A stretch of DNA of 38,541 nucleotides from an uncultured Caldisericota bacterium (GTDB taxonomy: Bacteria; Caldisericota; Caldisericia; Cryosericales; Cryosericaceae): NCBI GenBank assembly GCA_903871855.1, contig CAIQIK010000021.1, positions 1 through 38,541 on the forward strand, in the 5' to 3' direction. This document shows positions 1 to 7,596 of the stretch, piece after piece. Below the pieces are notes generated by a model that saw nothing but the letters and a program-made list of their open reading frames with translations, was not told the DNA's origin and ran no database searches. Within the stretch, counting starts at the first letter, position 1. Each line of letters starts with the position of its first letter. A program made the translations under genes and the position numbers.

Positions 1-1740
1 AGCGTCCCAGTTCTTCCAGGTGATGCGGCAGGTAAGGTCGTCGATCTTCTGGATGTTGGTGACGAGGTCCATGGGTGAGCGGGACACGACCTGGATGTCG
101 TCGCTCATGTACAGCTTGTGCGAGAAGATGTAGTCGTCGATGTTCAGCGGCTGCCCATCGGACCACCTGAGGCTGGACCGCAGTCTGACGGTGGTGACGA
201 CCGTTCCATCGAGGTTCCGCACCATATCGCCATTCTCCAGGGTGGGTACGGTCGCACAGAGATCGCCGTACAACTCACCACGCGGGGTCATCCCCACGGG
301 ACTTGCCATCAGGAAGTTGGAGGCAAACCATGTGTAGCCGGAATCGGAGATGAGCGGGAACAGACTCTCGGGGTAACCGTCACACGCTATCGTGACCGTA
401 TCTCTAATACCATTCTGGCTGAACACAGCGCCAACAATATGGTCTGAGGTCACACCTGTGATGACGTACGCAGCGGATGGTAGCGGGGAAACCGCGCGAC
501 CGTTGTCGGTCAGCGATACGAGGTGATAGCCTGTGGTGGGAGTAATTGTGAATGTCTGACTTGCGCCAGGGTTAACGGTTACAGTTCCCGAGGGCGAAAT
601 TGATCCACCAACACCTGCTGAAGCGGTAATCTTGAGAGGAGTATTCGTATTGATGGGAGTAGAAACTTGTGCAACATACTTAAAGAAGCCTTTTGCTGTC
701 CCTAAAAAGAGATTGCCCTTTGAATCAATTGCAAGCGAGCGCAATGCGTCTTCGCCACTAGTATTGTCTTTGGTCATATTCGTTGGCAAGCCAGTCATGT
801 CAGCATATGTGTTGCTTTTCCATCCATCTGATGTCTCCTCAATAACGCCAACTACGCCCCGAACAGTGTCTATGGCGTACATTGAGGCTGGGTTTACTGG
901 ACTAACTATGATAGTTTTGGCATTAGCGTAGATTAATGATGTTTGTACCCAATTCTTTCCTCCGTCAACTGACTTGAATACCCCCTGGCCGTCGGTTGAT
1001 GCGTAAAGAACATTGGAGTCATTTGTGTCAACAGCAATGCCCATAACTGCACAGACATTCCCGTTGTTACTGACCTGCATTGTTGTCCAGTGATCGCCTT
1101 GATCCTCTGATTTGTTGATAACACCATATTGAACTATGTAAACTATGTTCGAATTCTTCGGATCGATGCTAATACAGGATATTTGAAGGAATACTGGGCT
1201 TAGATCCAGTTTCTTCCAATTGAGCCCTCCGTCATCTGATCTATAGAAGCCACTGGAGAGTGAGTACGCATAGATGACACTTGTATTGTTCGGGTTAATG
1301 GCAAGAGTATAGACTGGAAATTGTGGTGATTTCTCCAGCATTTTCCAAGTTAGCCCTGCATCTTCTGACTTGTAAATACGAGGTCTCCCGAGATTCCATA
1401 ATCCTGCATAGACCGTATTCGTATTCTTTGGATCAATTACAAGCGAAAGAACGTTTGTCATTTCAAATACATTGCTACTCACTGCTTTCCAACTTGCACC
1501 TGCATCTTCCGACTTATATACACCATAGCAGTCAGTGCCTGCATAAATTACATTCGGGTTTTTGGGATCGATAGCAACGGCGCTTATTGCCATGTCTTTC
1601 ATTAGACCATTAGACCCGGTACTTAATTCTTGCCACCCCGTCCCTGCTGCCTGTACAGTGGGGGTACTGACTAGTACACCCGAAAGGCTCAAAGCAAGAC
1701 AAAGAACCAGTGCCAAGACAAAACGGACGGATAGTTTCAT
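1..1740 (-). CDS. Secreted propeller / family 5 solute-binding chimera (3' end outside window)
   Basis: An uninterrupted minus-strand frame of 580 codons starts at ATG 1740 behind a GGGAGG ribosome site and leaves the window without a stop. Residues 1-32 are a Sec signal peptide ending near VQAA. Residues about 45-356 hold at least six copies of a BNR/sortilin-like propeller blade, with the pattern IDPKNxNxVYAG followed by G(V/I)YKSEDAGxxWK (about 55-85, 101-133, 147-175, 193-219, 234-264, 331-356). Residues 368-440 look like an InlB-type bacterial repeat (GGSISPSGTVTVNPG, GYHLVSLTDNG). From about 446 the protein resembles the N-terminal part of family 5 extracellular solute-binding proteins, with RLRSSLRWSDGQPLNIDDY at 519-537. 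Such proteins normally bind oligopeptides or sugars for ABC import. The propeller codons are AT-rich (for example 38% GC at 1141-1200), while the binding-domain codons reach about 60-67% GC. This suggests a chimera of two origins. The ligand is unknown. Confidence 0.85.
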   Translation of the reverse strand, partial: MKLSVRFVLALVLCLALSLSGVLVSTPTVQAAGTGWQELSTGSNGLMKDMAISAVAIDPKNPNVIYAGTDCYGVYKSEDAGASWKAVSSNVFEMTNVLSLVIDPKNTNTVYAGLWNLGRPRIYKSEDAGLTWKMLEKSPQFPVYTLAINPNNTSVIYAYSLSSGFYRSDDGGLNWKKLDLSPVFLQISCISIDPKNSNIVYIVQYGVINKSEDQGDHWTTMQVSNNGNVCAVMGIAVDTNDSNVLYASTDGQGVFKSVDGGKNWVQTSLIYANAKTIIVSPVNPASMYAIDTVRGVVGVIEETSDGWKSNTYADMTGLPTNMTKDNTSGEDALRSLAIDSKGNLFLGTAKGFFKYVAQVSTPINTNTPLKITASAGVGGSISPSGTVTVNPGASQTFTITPTTGYHLVSLTDNGRAVSPLPSAAYVITGVTSDHIVGAVFSQNGIRDTVTIACDGYPESLFPLISDSGYTWFASNFLMASPVGMTPRGELYGDLCATVPTLENGDMVRNLDGTVVTTVRLRSSLRWSDGQPLNIDDYIFSHKLYMSDDIQVVSRSPMDLVTNIQKIDDLTCRITWKNWDA

Positions 1741-1859
1741 GGTCAGCGCCTCCCTAGGGCTCTTCCTCGTGCTATCAGTGGTATCACGTCTATACGTACG
1801 TTTACATCGGTTTCTGCGCTCATATCGCAGACTACTGCTTTCAACATACAAACAATTTA

Positions 1860-1868
1860 CCCCCCCCC
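1860..1868. repeat. C9 homopolymer tract
   Basis: Nine consecutive C residues lie about 120 bp upstream of the start codon of the secreted chimera (G9 on its coding strand). The rest of 1741-2115 holds two palindromic repeats and no convincing gene. A tract of this length can slip during replication. Whether it affects expression cannot be told from sequence. Confidence 0.6.
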
Positions 1869-1933
1869 GAAAATACAAGCCCCGTCCTGCTCATCTGGTG
1901 AAATCGACTCGCGTCCTTCGACAAGAAGACTGG

Positions 1934-1953
1934 ATTCCCGCCTACGCGGGAAT
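1934..1953. repeat. dRS3-like palindrome, copy 1
   Basis: ATTCCC-GCCTACGC-GGGAAT, followed by GACGGAT. It matches the ATTCCC-N8-GGGAAT pattern of the neisserial dRS3 repeat. It forms a tandem pair with the next copy at a 43-bp period, and a decayed partial third unit (GCGGGAGTGACGGAT) follows near 2011-2025. Confidence 0.85.
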
Positions 1954-1976
1954 GACGGATGTAAAGACAGGACTGG

Positions 1977-1996
1977 ATTCCCGCATACGCGGGAAT
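1977..1996. repeat. dRS3-like palindrome, copy 2
   Basis: ATTCCC-GCATACGC-GGGAAT followed by GACGGA, in the same orientation as copy 1. The flanks GACTGG and GACGGA also match copy 1, so the repeat unit extends a few bases beyond the palindrome. Confidence 0.85.
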
Positions 1997-2115
1997 GACG
2001 GAAGGAAAAGGCGGGAGTGACGGATCAGTCCCCGCTTCCTGTCGTTTCCGCACCACTGCAGCACATATAGATCGATTCCCGACTGCCTGCATGTTGTCAG
2101 GCGTGGCATCGCTCA

Positions 2116-2143
2116 TTGACCGAAAAGCGATTGTGACTATAAC
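2116..2143 (+). promoter_or_regulatory. Probable sigma70-type promoter of the maltodextrin operon
   Basis: TTGACC (2116-2121), a 16-bp spacer and TATAAC (2138-2143). Transcription from here would give a leader of roughly 215 nt before the binding-protein start at 2366. I found no recognisable riboswitch or operator in that leader. The motif is close to consensus, but this is inferred from sequence only. Confidence 0.45.
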
Positions 2144-2365
2144 AGGGACTAGACGGTGACCCTGAGACTTTGCTGGTACAGATTGGGGATACTGCGGAGA
2201 TCAGGCGTGGATTTGTGCAGGGGAGGTGAGAACGACGCACGAGTTGGAGTGGTAACTGTCTCAGTTGATCATGTCGGTTGGACAAACGTTGTCAGTATTG
2301 CTCAGAAAGCGCGAGTTTGTGACTCATTCAGGTTCTCTGGCAAACAGAGAAGAAGAGGAGGATAC

Positions 2366-3598
2366 ATGTTTGGCAACATGAAGAGAATTCTTGCAGTTGG
2401 TCTGGTAGTTCTCATGGTAGCAGCGCTTGTGACGGGTTGCGCGCCAAAGCCGAAGCCGGTGGTCGCACTGACTCTGTGGGGATCGCAGGACGACCAGGCG
2501 ATGCTGCAGACGATGGCGAACTCATTCAAGGCAGCGCATACCGACAAAGATTACACCATCACGCTCGGTGTCTGCGGTGAGGATGTCGCCAAGGATACAG
2601 TTTTGAAGGACCTGGACGCCGCCGCTGACGTATTTGCCTTTGCCAGTGACCAGATTGCCGCATTGCAGGGCGCAGGAGCCCTGCTGCCGGTTACCGTCGA
2701 TACGGATGCTATCAAGACTGCCAACTCGTCTGCCTCAGTCACCGCGGCGACGGTCGGCGGCCAGCTGATGGCCTATCCATCATCCGCCGACACGTATTTC
2801 CTGTACTATGACAAAAAGTACTTGTCCGACGCAGAGGCAGGTTCTCTCGAGACTATCATGGGTAAGTCCCTGCCGACTGGTGTCACCAATTTTGCTATGA
2901 ACCTGAGCAACGGCTGGTACATCGCCTCGTTCTTCTTCGCCAGCGGTTGCAAGCTGTTTGGCGACACGGGAGTCGATCCGACGCAGTGCGACTTCAACAG
3001 TGCGAAGGGTCTGGCAGCCGGCCAGTACATGATCCAGCTTGCTGCAAACAAGAAGACGTTCGCCGACTACGGCGCCAACTATGACTCGACGATGTGCCAG
3101 AACTTCAAGGACCGCAAGCTTGCAGCGGCCGTTTCTGGAACCTGGAACGCCACGAAGGTTCAGGAAGCCCTGGGCACCGACTATGCTGCGACCAAGCTGC
3201 CGACCATCAAGATCAACGGTAGTGACGTCAACATGGGTTCCTTCGCCAACTTCAAGCTCTACGGCGTGAACTCACACACGAAGGCCGCTGCGGACGCCAT
3301 GGCGCTGGCCGAGTGGGTGACCAACAAGGACAACCAGCTGTTGCGGTTCCAGACGAGGAGCTTCGCTCCGACAAATGTAACGATCGACGCGTCGACTCTT
3401 TCGTCGAACGTAGCTGTCGCCGCTGATGCGCTGCAGGGCAAGTACGCGACGCTTCAGGCCTCTATCAAGCAGATGAGCAACTACTGGACACCTGCTGCTG
3501 CTCTTGGAACAAGCATTGGCAATGGCAAGACGACCAACGCTACACTCCAGAAAGACCTGGACGCGATGGTCAAGCAGATTCTCGCAACACTCCAGTAA
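2366..3598 (+). CDS. malE: Maltodextrin ABC transporter substrate-binding lipoprotein
   Basis: This is a 410-residue family 1 extracellular solute-binding protein that captures maltose/maltodextrins outside the membrane and delivers them to the two permeases encoded next. The start at 2366 is chosen because AGGAGG lies just upstream and the frame then opens with a lipoprotein signal (MFGNMKRILAVGLVVLM...) ending in the lipobox LVTGC, so the mature protein is lipid-anchored at Cys. The frame is open for 70 more codons upstream, but that stretch has no signal and is untranslated leader. The mature part begins with a beta strand typical of the family (VVALTLWGSQDD). It contains the hinge-region patterns common to MalE (FAFASDQIAALQGAGALLPV; AAVSGTWNA). 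The substrate is inferred mainly from the downstream maltodextrin enzymes. Confidence 0.88.
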   Translation: MFGNMKRILAVGLVVLMVAALVTGCAPKPKPVVALTLWGSQDDQAMLQTMANSFKAAHTDKDYTITLGVCGEDVAKDTVLKDLDAAADVFAFASDQIAALQGAGALLPVTVDTDAIKTANSSASVTAATVGGQLMAYPSSADTYFLYYDKKYLSDAEAGSLETIMGKSLPTGVTNFAMNLSNGWYIASFFFASGCKLFGDTGVDPTQCDFNSAKGLAAGQYMIQLAANKKTFADYGANYDSTMCQNFKDRKLAAAVSGTWNATKVQEALGTDYAATKLPTIKINGSDVNMGSFANFKLYGVNSHTKAAADAMALAEWVTNKDNQLLRFQTRSFAPTNVTIDASTLSSNVAVAADALQGKYATLQASIKQMSNYWTPAAALGTSIGNGKTTNATLQKDLDAMVKQILATLQ

Positions 3599-3623
3599 GT
3601 TCATCGACAAGAAACAATGACAG

Positions 3624-3671
3624 GCACAGCGGCACAGCGCGTGCGGACAATGCACAGCCGTGCCGCTGTGC
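3624..3671 (+). promoter_or_regulatory. Intercistronic stem-loop between malE and malF
   Basis: A perfect 12-bp inverted repeat, GCACAGCGGCAC (3624-3635) and GTGCCGCTGTGC (3660-3671), encloses a 24-nt loop that itself contains GTGC/GCAC. It begins 25 bp after the malE stop, and no U-tract follows. Such elements commonly protect the upstream binding-protein mRNA or attenuate read-through, so the binding protein is made in excess over the permeases. This role is inferred. Confidence 0.7.
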
Positions 3672-3720
3672 GCTTGTTCCACCATGAGCACGTGTGGATC
3701 GCAGGAAAGGCAGGTGGAGC

Positions 3721-5127
3721 ATGGAAGAGAACAGGATAAGATTGCGGTGGTCGGGGCTGCGCAGGTTCTTCGCTGCATTCGTCAACCAAGCGAATCTCCT
3801 GGGCCATACCTTCCGGGAGGGGGATGGCAGAACCCGCCTCTCGTTTGTCCTCATGGGCTTTGGAAATCTGGTGCGAGGGCAGGTGGCCAAGGGTCTCTAC
3901 TACTTCCTGAGCGAGGCCGTGTTTGTCGTCTACATGGTGTTGTTCGGCGCGCGTTCACTGGTGGGCATCGTGACCCTTGGGACCAAGACGCAGTACATCG
4001 AGGCGATTCCTGGTCAAGTGCCGAAGGTGATCCGTGGTGACAACTCTATGCTTATGCTGCTCTACGGCGTCGCAACAGTCCTGCTGGTCGTCTGGTTCAT
4101 AGCGACCTACTTCTGGAATATCTCTTCGGCAATGCAGACACAACGGGCCGTGGAGAACGGTGAGGTGCTGCCGGGTCTTAGGACCGAGGCGCGGGAGTAC
4201 CTGGATGCGAAGTTCCACGTTACCCTGATGATCTTGCCCGTCATGGGCCTCCTCCTGTTCACGGTGCTGCCTCTGCTGTTCATGATCCTCATAGCGTTCA
4301 CCAACTACGACAGCTCGCACCAGCCACCTGGATCTCTGTTTCATTGGACAGGACTGTACACGTTCAAGGCTCTGTTCTCCAACAGCGGGGTCTTAGGCGG
4401 CACGTTCTGGCCAGTGCTTGGCTGGACGATCACGTGGGCGGTCATTGCGACGGCGTCCAACTACGTGCTTGGCATGTTGCTTGCCATTCTCATTAACCGT
4501 AAGGGCGTAAGGTTCAAGGGTCTCTGGCGGACCGTGTTTGTGATGTCTATCGCCATACCGCAGTTCGTCTCCCTGCTCCTCATGAGGAATATGCTGGATG
4601 ACTTCGGTCCTATCAATGGGGTCCTGCAGCACTGGGGGCTCACCAGCAAGTTCATCCCATTTCTGACGAATGCCACATTCGCAAGGATCAGCGTCCTGGT
4701 CGTCAACCTGTGGGTTGGCATCCCCTACAGCATGCTGATCACAAGCGGTATCCTGCTCAGCATCCCAAAGGAGCTGTACGAGGCAGCGGCTATCGACGGT
4801 GCTTCGCCGTTCCGCATGTGGACGAAGATCATTCTGCCGTATGTCGTATTCGTGACCGGCCCCTATCTTATCACGCAGTTCATCGGCAATATCAACAACT
4901 TCAATGTCATCTACCTGCTGACCGGCGGAGGGCCGAGCGGTCTCACCTACTACCAGGCGGGCAAAACCGACTTGCTGGTGACGTGGTTGTACAAGCTGAC
5001 GGTGAACACGCGCGATTACAGCTACGCTTCGGCCATCGGTATTTGCGTCTTCATCATCTCGGCCATCCTGTCGCTGGTTGCATATCGCAACACGAAATCG
5101 TACAAGAAGGAGGAGACCTTCCAATGA
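3721..5127 (+). CDS. malF: Maltodextrin ABC transporter permease MalF-type
   Basis: A 468-residue polytopic inner-membrane permease of the binding-protein-dependent transport family, forming half of the maltodextrin channel. ATG 3721 follows a weak GGTGGAGC site. A GTG at 3694 would add nine residues and cannot be excluded. The N-terminal 150 residues hold extra membrane segments (RLSFVLMGFGNLVRG region, then a segment around LYGVATVLLVVWFIATYFW), as in MalF proteins of other bacteria. The core permease domain follows, with the EAA loop ELYEAAAIDGASPFRMW (E354, A355, A356, G360), which contacts the ATPase. The gene overlaps the next start by four bases (ATGA at 5124-5127), which implies translational coupling. 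No cognate ATPase gene lies in the operon. Confidence 0.92.
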   Translation: MEENRIRLRWSGLRRFFAAFVNQANLLGHTFREGDGRTRLSFVLMGFGNLVRGQVAKGLYYFLSEAVFVVYMVLFGARSLVGIVTLGTKTQYIEAIPGQVPKVIRGDNSMLMLLYGVATVLLVVWFIATYFWNISSAMQTQRAVENGEVLPGLRTEAREYLDAKFHVTLMILPVMGLLLFTVLPLLFMILIAFTNYDSSHQPPGSLFHWTGLYTFKALFSNSGVLGGTFWPVLGWTITWAVIATASNYVLGMLLAILINRKGVRFKGLWRTVFVMSIAIPQFVSLLLMRNMLDDFGPINGVLQHWGLTSKFIPFLTNATFARISVLVVNLWVGIPYSMLITSGILLSIPKELYEAAAIDGASPFRMWTKIILPYVVFVTGPYLITQFIGNINNFNVIYLLTGGGPSGLTYYQAGKTDLLVTWLYKLTVNTRDYSYASAIGICVFIISAILSLVAYRNTKSYKKEETFQ

Positions 5128-6005
5128 GCAGCCGAGCGTATACCCACGCGAAAGGCCGCGTCATCGCGGGCAACACCCTGGCCTATGTCGTGCTCGCCGT
5201 GCTCTGCGTCATCTGGCTGGTCCCGGTCGCCTGGCTCATCATCATCTCCTTCAGTAAGGGCGTGGCCGGCATACCCAACTACTTCTGGCCCAAGTACGGT
5301 TTCACGCTGCAAAACTACGTCAAGCTGTTCAAGGATTCTGGCGCAGCATCCGGCTTCTACTTTCCCCGCTGGTTCCTGAACACGCTGTTCGTGGCCATCT
5401 GCTCGTGCGCGCTCACGGCCGTCATGACCCTCTCTGTCGCGTACGCGGTGTCGCGCATGCGCTTCCGTTTGCGCAAGCCGTACCTGAACGTAGCACTGGT
5501 GCTGGGCATGTTCCCAGGCTTCATGTCCATGATCGCCGTGTACTATATCCTCAAGGCGGTCGGCCTGACCAATACACTGGTGGCGCTCATCCTCGTGTAC
5601 TCCGGGGGAGCCGGGCTGGGATTCTATGTCGCGAAGGGCTTCTTCGATGCGATCCCGAAGGAAATGGATGAAGCCGCGATGATTGACGGCGCGACGCGGT
5701 CACAGATCTTCTGGCAGATCACCGTGCCTCTGTCCAAGCCCGTCATCGTCTACACGATCCTGACCTCGTTCCTTGCTCCATGGGCGGACTTCATCTTCGT
5801 GAACATGATCATGGGACCGACGGCCTACAAAAACTACACCGTCGCCTTGGGTCTGTTCCGCATGATCGACCGGGAGCACATCACGACGTACTTCTCGATG
5901 TTCTGCGCTGGCGCCGTGCTCGTATCGATCCCAATCGTAGCCCTGTTCATCTCCATGCAGAGGTTCTACGTCGAGGGTATCACCGGCGGCTCGGTCAAGG
6001 GTTGA
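5124..6005 (+). CDS. malG: Maltodextrin ABC transporter permease MalG-type
   Basis: A 293-residue partner permease. The start at 5124 is fixed by the strong AAGGAGGAG site inside the end of malF and by the ATGA overlap. The N-terminal transmembrane helix (LAYVVLAVLCVIWLVPVAW) and five further hydrophobic segments fit the six-helix MalG fold. The EAA loop is at residues about 182-200 (DEAAMIDGATRSQIFWQI, with E183, A184, A185 and G189), and the C-terminus ends QRFYVEGITGGSVKG, a MalG-type tail. It works with the preceding permease and the binding lipoprotein to import maltodextrins. The GH13 gene follows 36 bp downstream. Confidence 0.93.
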   Translation: MSSRAYTHAKGRVIAGNTLAYVVLAVLCVIWLVPVAWLIIISFSKGVAGIPNYFWPKYGFTLQNYVKLFKDSGAASGFYFPRWFLNTLFVAICSCALTAVMTLSVAYAVSRMRFRLRKPYLNVALVLGMFPGFMSMIAVYYILKAVGLTNTLVALILVYSGGAGLGFYVAKGFFDAIPKEMDEAAMIDGATRSQIFWQITVPLSKPVIVYTILTSFLAPWADFIFVNMIMGPTAYKNYTVALGLFRMIDREHITTYFSMFCAGAVLVSIPIVALFISMQRFYVEGITGGSVKG

Positions 6006-6041
6006 CGCTATCTCATCTACACTGCCATAGGAGACGCTGTC

Positions 6042-7586
6042 ATGCCTGTGTGGCTCAATGATGCTGTCTTCTACGAGGTCTACCCTCAATCGTTTTGCGA
6101 TACCAATGGTGACGGGATCGGCGACATCGAGGGCATTGCCTCGAAGCTGGGGTATGTTCATGACCTTGGCTGCAATGCGATCTGGATCAACCCCTGCTTT
6201 GTCTCGCCGTTCAAAGACGGCGGCTATGACATCGCCGATTACCGGGTGGTAGCGCCCCGGTATGGGACAAACAAGGACCTGTGCCGACTGTTTGCAAAGG
6301 CGCATGCCGCAGGAATACACATCCTGCTCGACCTTGTACCAGGGCACACGTCGGACCAGCACCCATGGTTTGTGCAGAGTGCCCTGCCGTTCACGAACGA
6401 GTATACCAACCGTTACATCTGGACGGACAGCACCTGGACTGCACCACGGGACTTCCGGTGCGTCAGCGGCAGGTTTGACCGGAATGGTAACTACCTGGTG
6501 AACTTCTTCAGCACGCAGCCGGCGCTCAACTACGGCTTCGGCCGCGTCACGGAGAGCTGGCAGCTGCCCAGCACACACCCCGACTGTCTGGCAACGAGAG
6601 ATGCCATGAAGGACGTCATGCGGTTTTGGCTCAACAAGGGGTGCGACGGGTTCCGGGTCGACATGGCCGATTCGCTGGTGAAGAACGATGACGACAAGAG
6701 AGCGACGGCCGACATCTGGCGCGACGTACGGACGATGCTCGACAGAGACTATCCCGAAGCTGTCCTGGTCTCGGAGTGGTCCGACCCCGGACGTGCGCTG
6801 AGGTGTGGGTTTCACGCCGACTTCTACCTGGACCATGAGGACAACGGCTACCATGCCCTGTTCAGACGCAGGGACCAGGCAACCGGCGAGCCACTGGGTT
6901 TCTTCAGCAGGCAGGGGAACGGGGACATCGGCCTGTTTGTCAGGGACTACCTGAGGCGGTACGAGGACTCCAAGGATTATGGGTACATCAGCTTCATCAC
7001 GGGCAATCACGATACGCCGAGGATGCGCCGGACGTATGACGAGACCGAGCTGAAGCTCGCCTACGCGTTCATCTTCACCATGCCGGGCGTCCCGTTCCTC
7101 TACTACGGCGACGAGATCGGGATGCGCTACGCTGAAGGGCTTGTCAGCAAGGAGGGCGGATACGAGCGTACGGGGTCAAGGACGCCCATGCAATGGACCA
7201 GAGGACCCAACTGTGGGTTCTCCGATGCCCCCGCAGACCAGCTGTACCTGCCGGTGGACGTGAGCCCTGACGCTCCCACGGTCGAGCAGCAGGCACAGGA
7301 CCCCCAATCACTGCTGAACACGGTGACCCAGGTGATCCGTCTGCGGCATGCGAACGCCGACCTGCAGGCAAACGGCTCGTTTGCCGTGCTGTACGCCCAG
7401 AAAGGGGCTTACCCCTTCGTCTACCGCAGGGGAGAACTCGTCATCGCCGTCAACCCCTCCGCTCACCAGGCCAGCGCCCCCGTAGACACAAGGGGAACGG
7501 TGCTGTTCTCGCTCGGAGAGTTGCCTGCCCGATCCGAACACGAGACGAGCATGGCCCCACAATCCTTTATCGTCGTCCAGCCATGA
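6042..7586 (+). CDS. Cytoplasmic GH13 alpha-glucosidase-type enzyme
   Basis: A 514-residue glycoside hydrolase family 13 enzyme with no signal peptide, so it acts on imported oligosaccharides in the cytoplasm. ATG 6042 lies 8 bases after AGGAGA. The (beta/alpha)8 barrel starts at once (WLNDAVFYEVYPQSF) and carries the calcium-type loop DTNGDGIGD (20-28). Region I is DLVPGHTSDQHPWF, the nucleophile is Asp207 (GFRVDMADS), the acid/base is Glu245 (VLVSEWSD) and the transition-state Asp324 lies in TGNHDTPR. All three catalytic residues are present. Length and motifs fit oligo-1,6-glucosidase, maltodextrin glucosidase or related alpha-glucosidases; the exact linkage specificity cannot be fixed from sequence. 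It would release glucose or maltose for the phosphorylase and maltosyltransferase steps. Confidence 0.88.
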   Translation: MPVWLNDAVFYEVYPQSFCDTNGDGIGDIEGIASKLGYVHDLGCNAIWINPCFVSPFKDGGYDIADYRVVAPRYGTNKDLCRLFAKAHAAGIHILLDLVPGHTSDQHPWFVQSALPFTNEYTNRYIWTDSTWTAPRDFRCVSGRFDRNGNYLVNFFSTQPALNYGFGRVTESWQLPSTHPDCLATRDAMKDVMRFWLNKGCDGFRVDMADSLVKNDDDKRATADIWRDVRTMLDRDYPEAVLVSEWSDPGRALRCGFHADFYLDHEDNGYHALFRRRDQATGEPLGFFSRQGNGDIGLFVRDYLRRYEDSKDYGYISFITGNHDTPRMRRTYDETELKLAYAFIFTMPGVPFLYYGDEIGMRYAEGLVSKEGGYERTGSRTPMQWTRGPNCGFSDAPADQLYLPVDVSPDAPTVEQQAQDPQSLLNTVTQVIRLRHANADLQANGSFAVLYAQKGAYPFVYRRGELVIAVNPSAHQASAPVDTRGTVLFSLGELPARSEHETSMAPQSFIVVQP

Positions 7587-7596
7587 CACTGTGCCC

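Noticed and set aside
1934-1996. Possible CRISPR array from the two adjacent palindromic repeats
   Set aside because: There are only two full units and a decayed third, spacers are too short, and the same palindrome occurs singly at 13737 and 14921.
5700-7010. A 436-codon minus-strand open frame over malG and the GH13 gene
   Set aside because: It is antisense to two well-supported genes and has no domain of its own.
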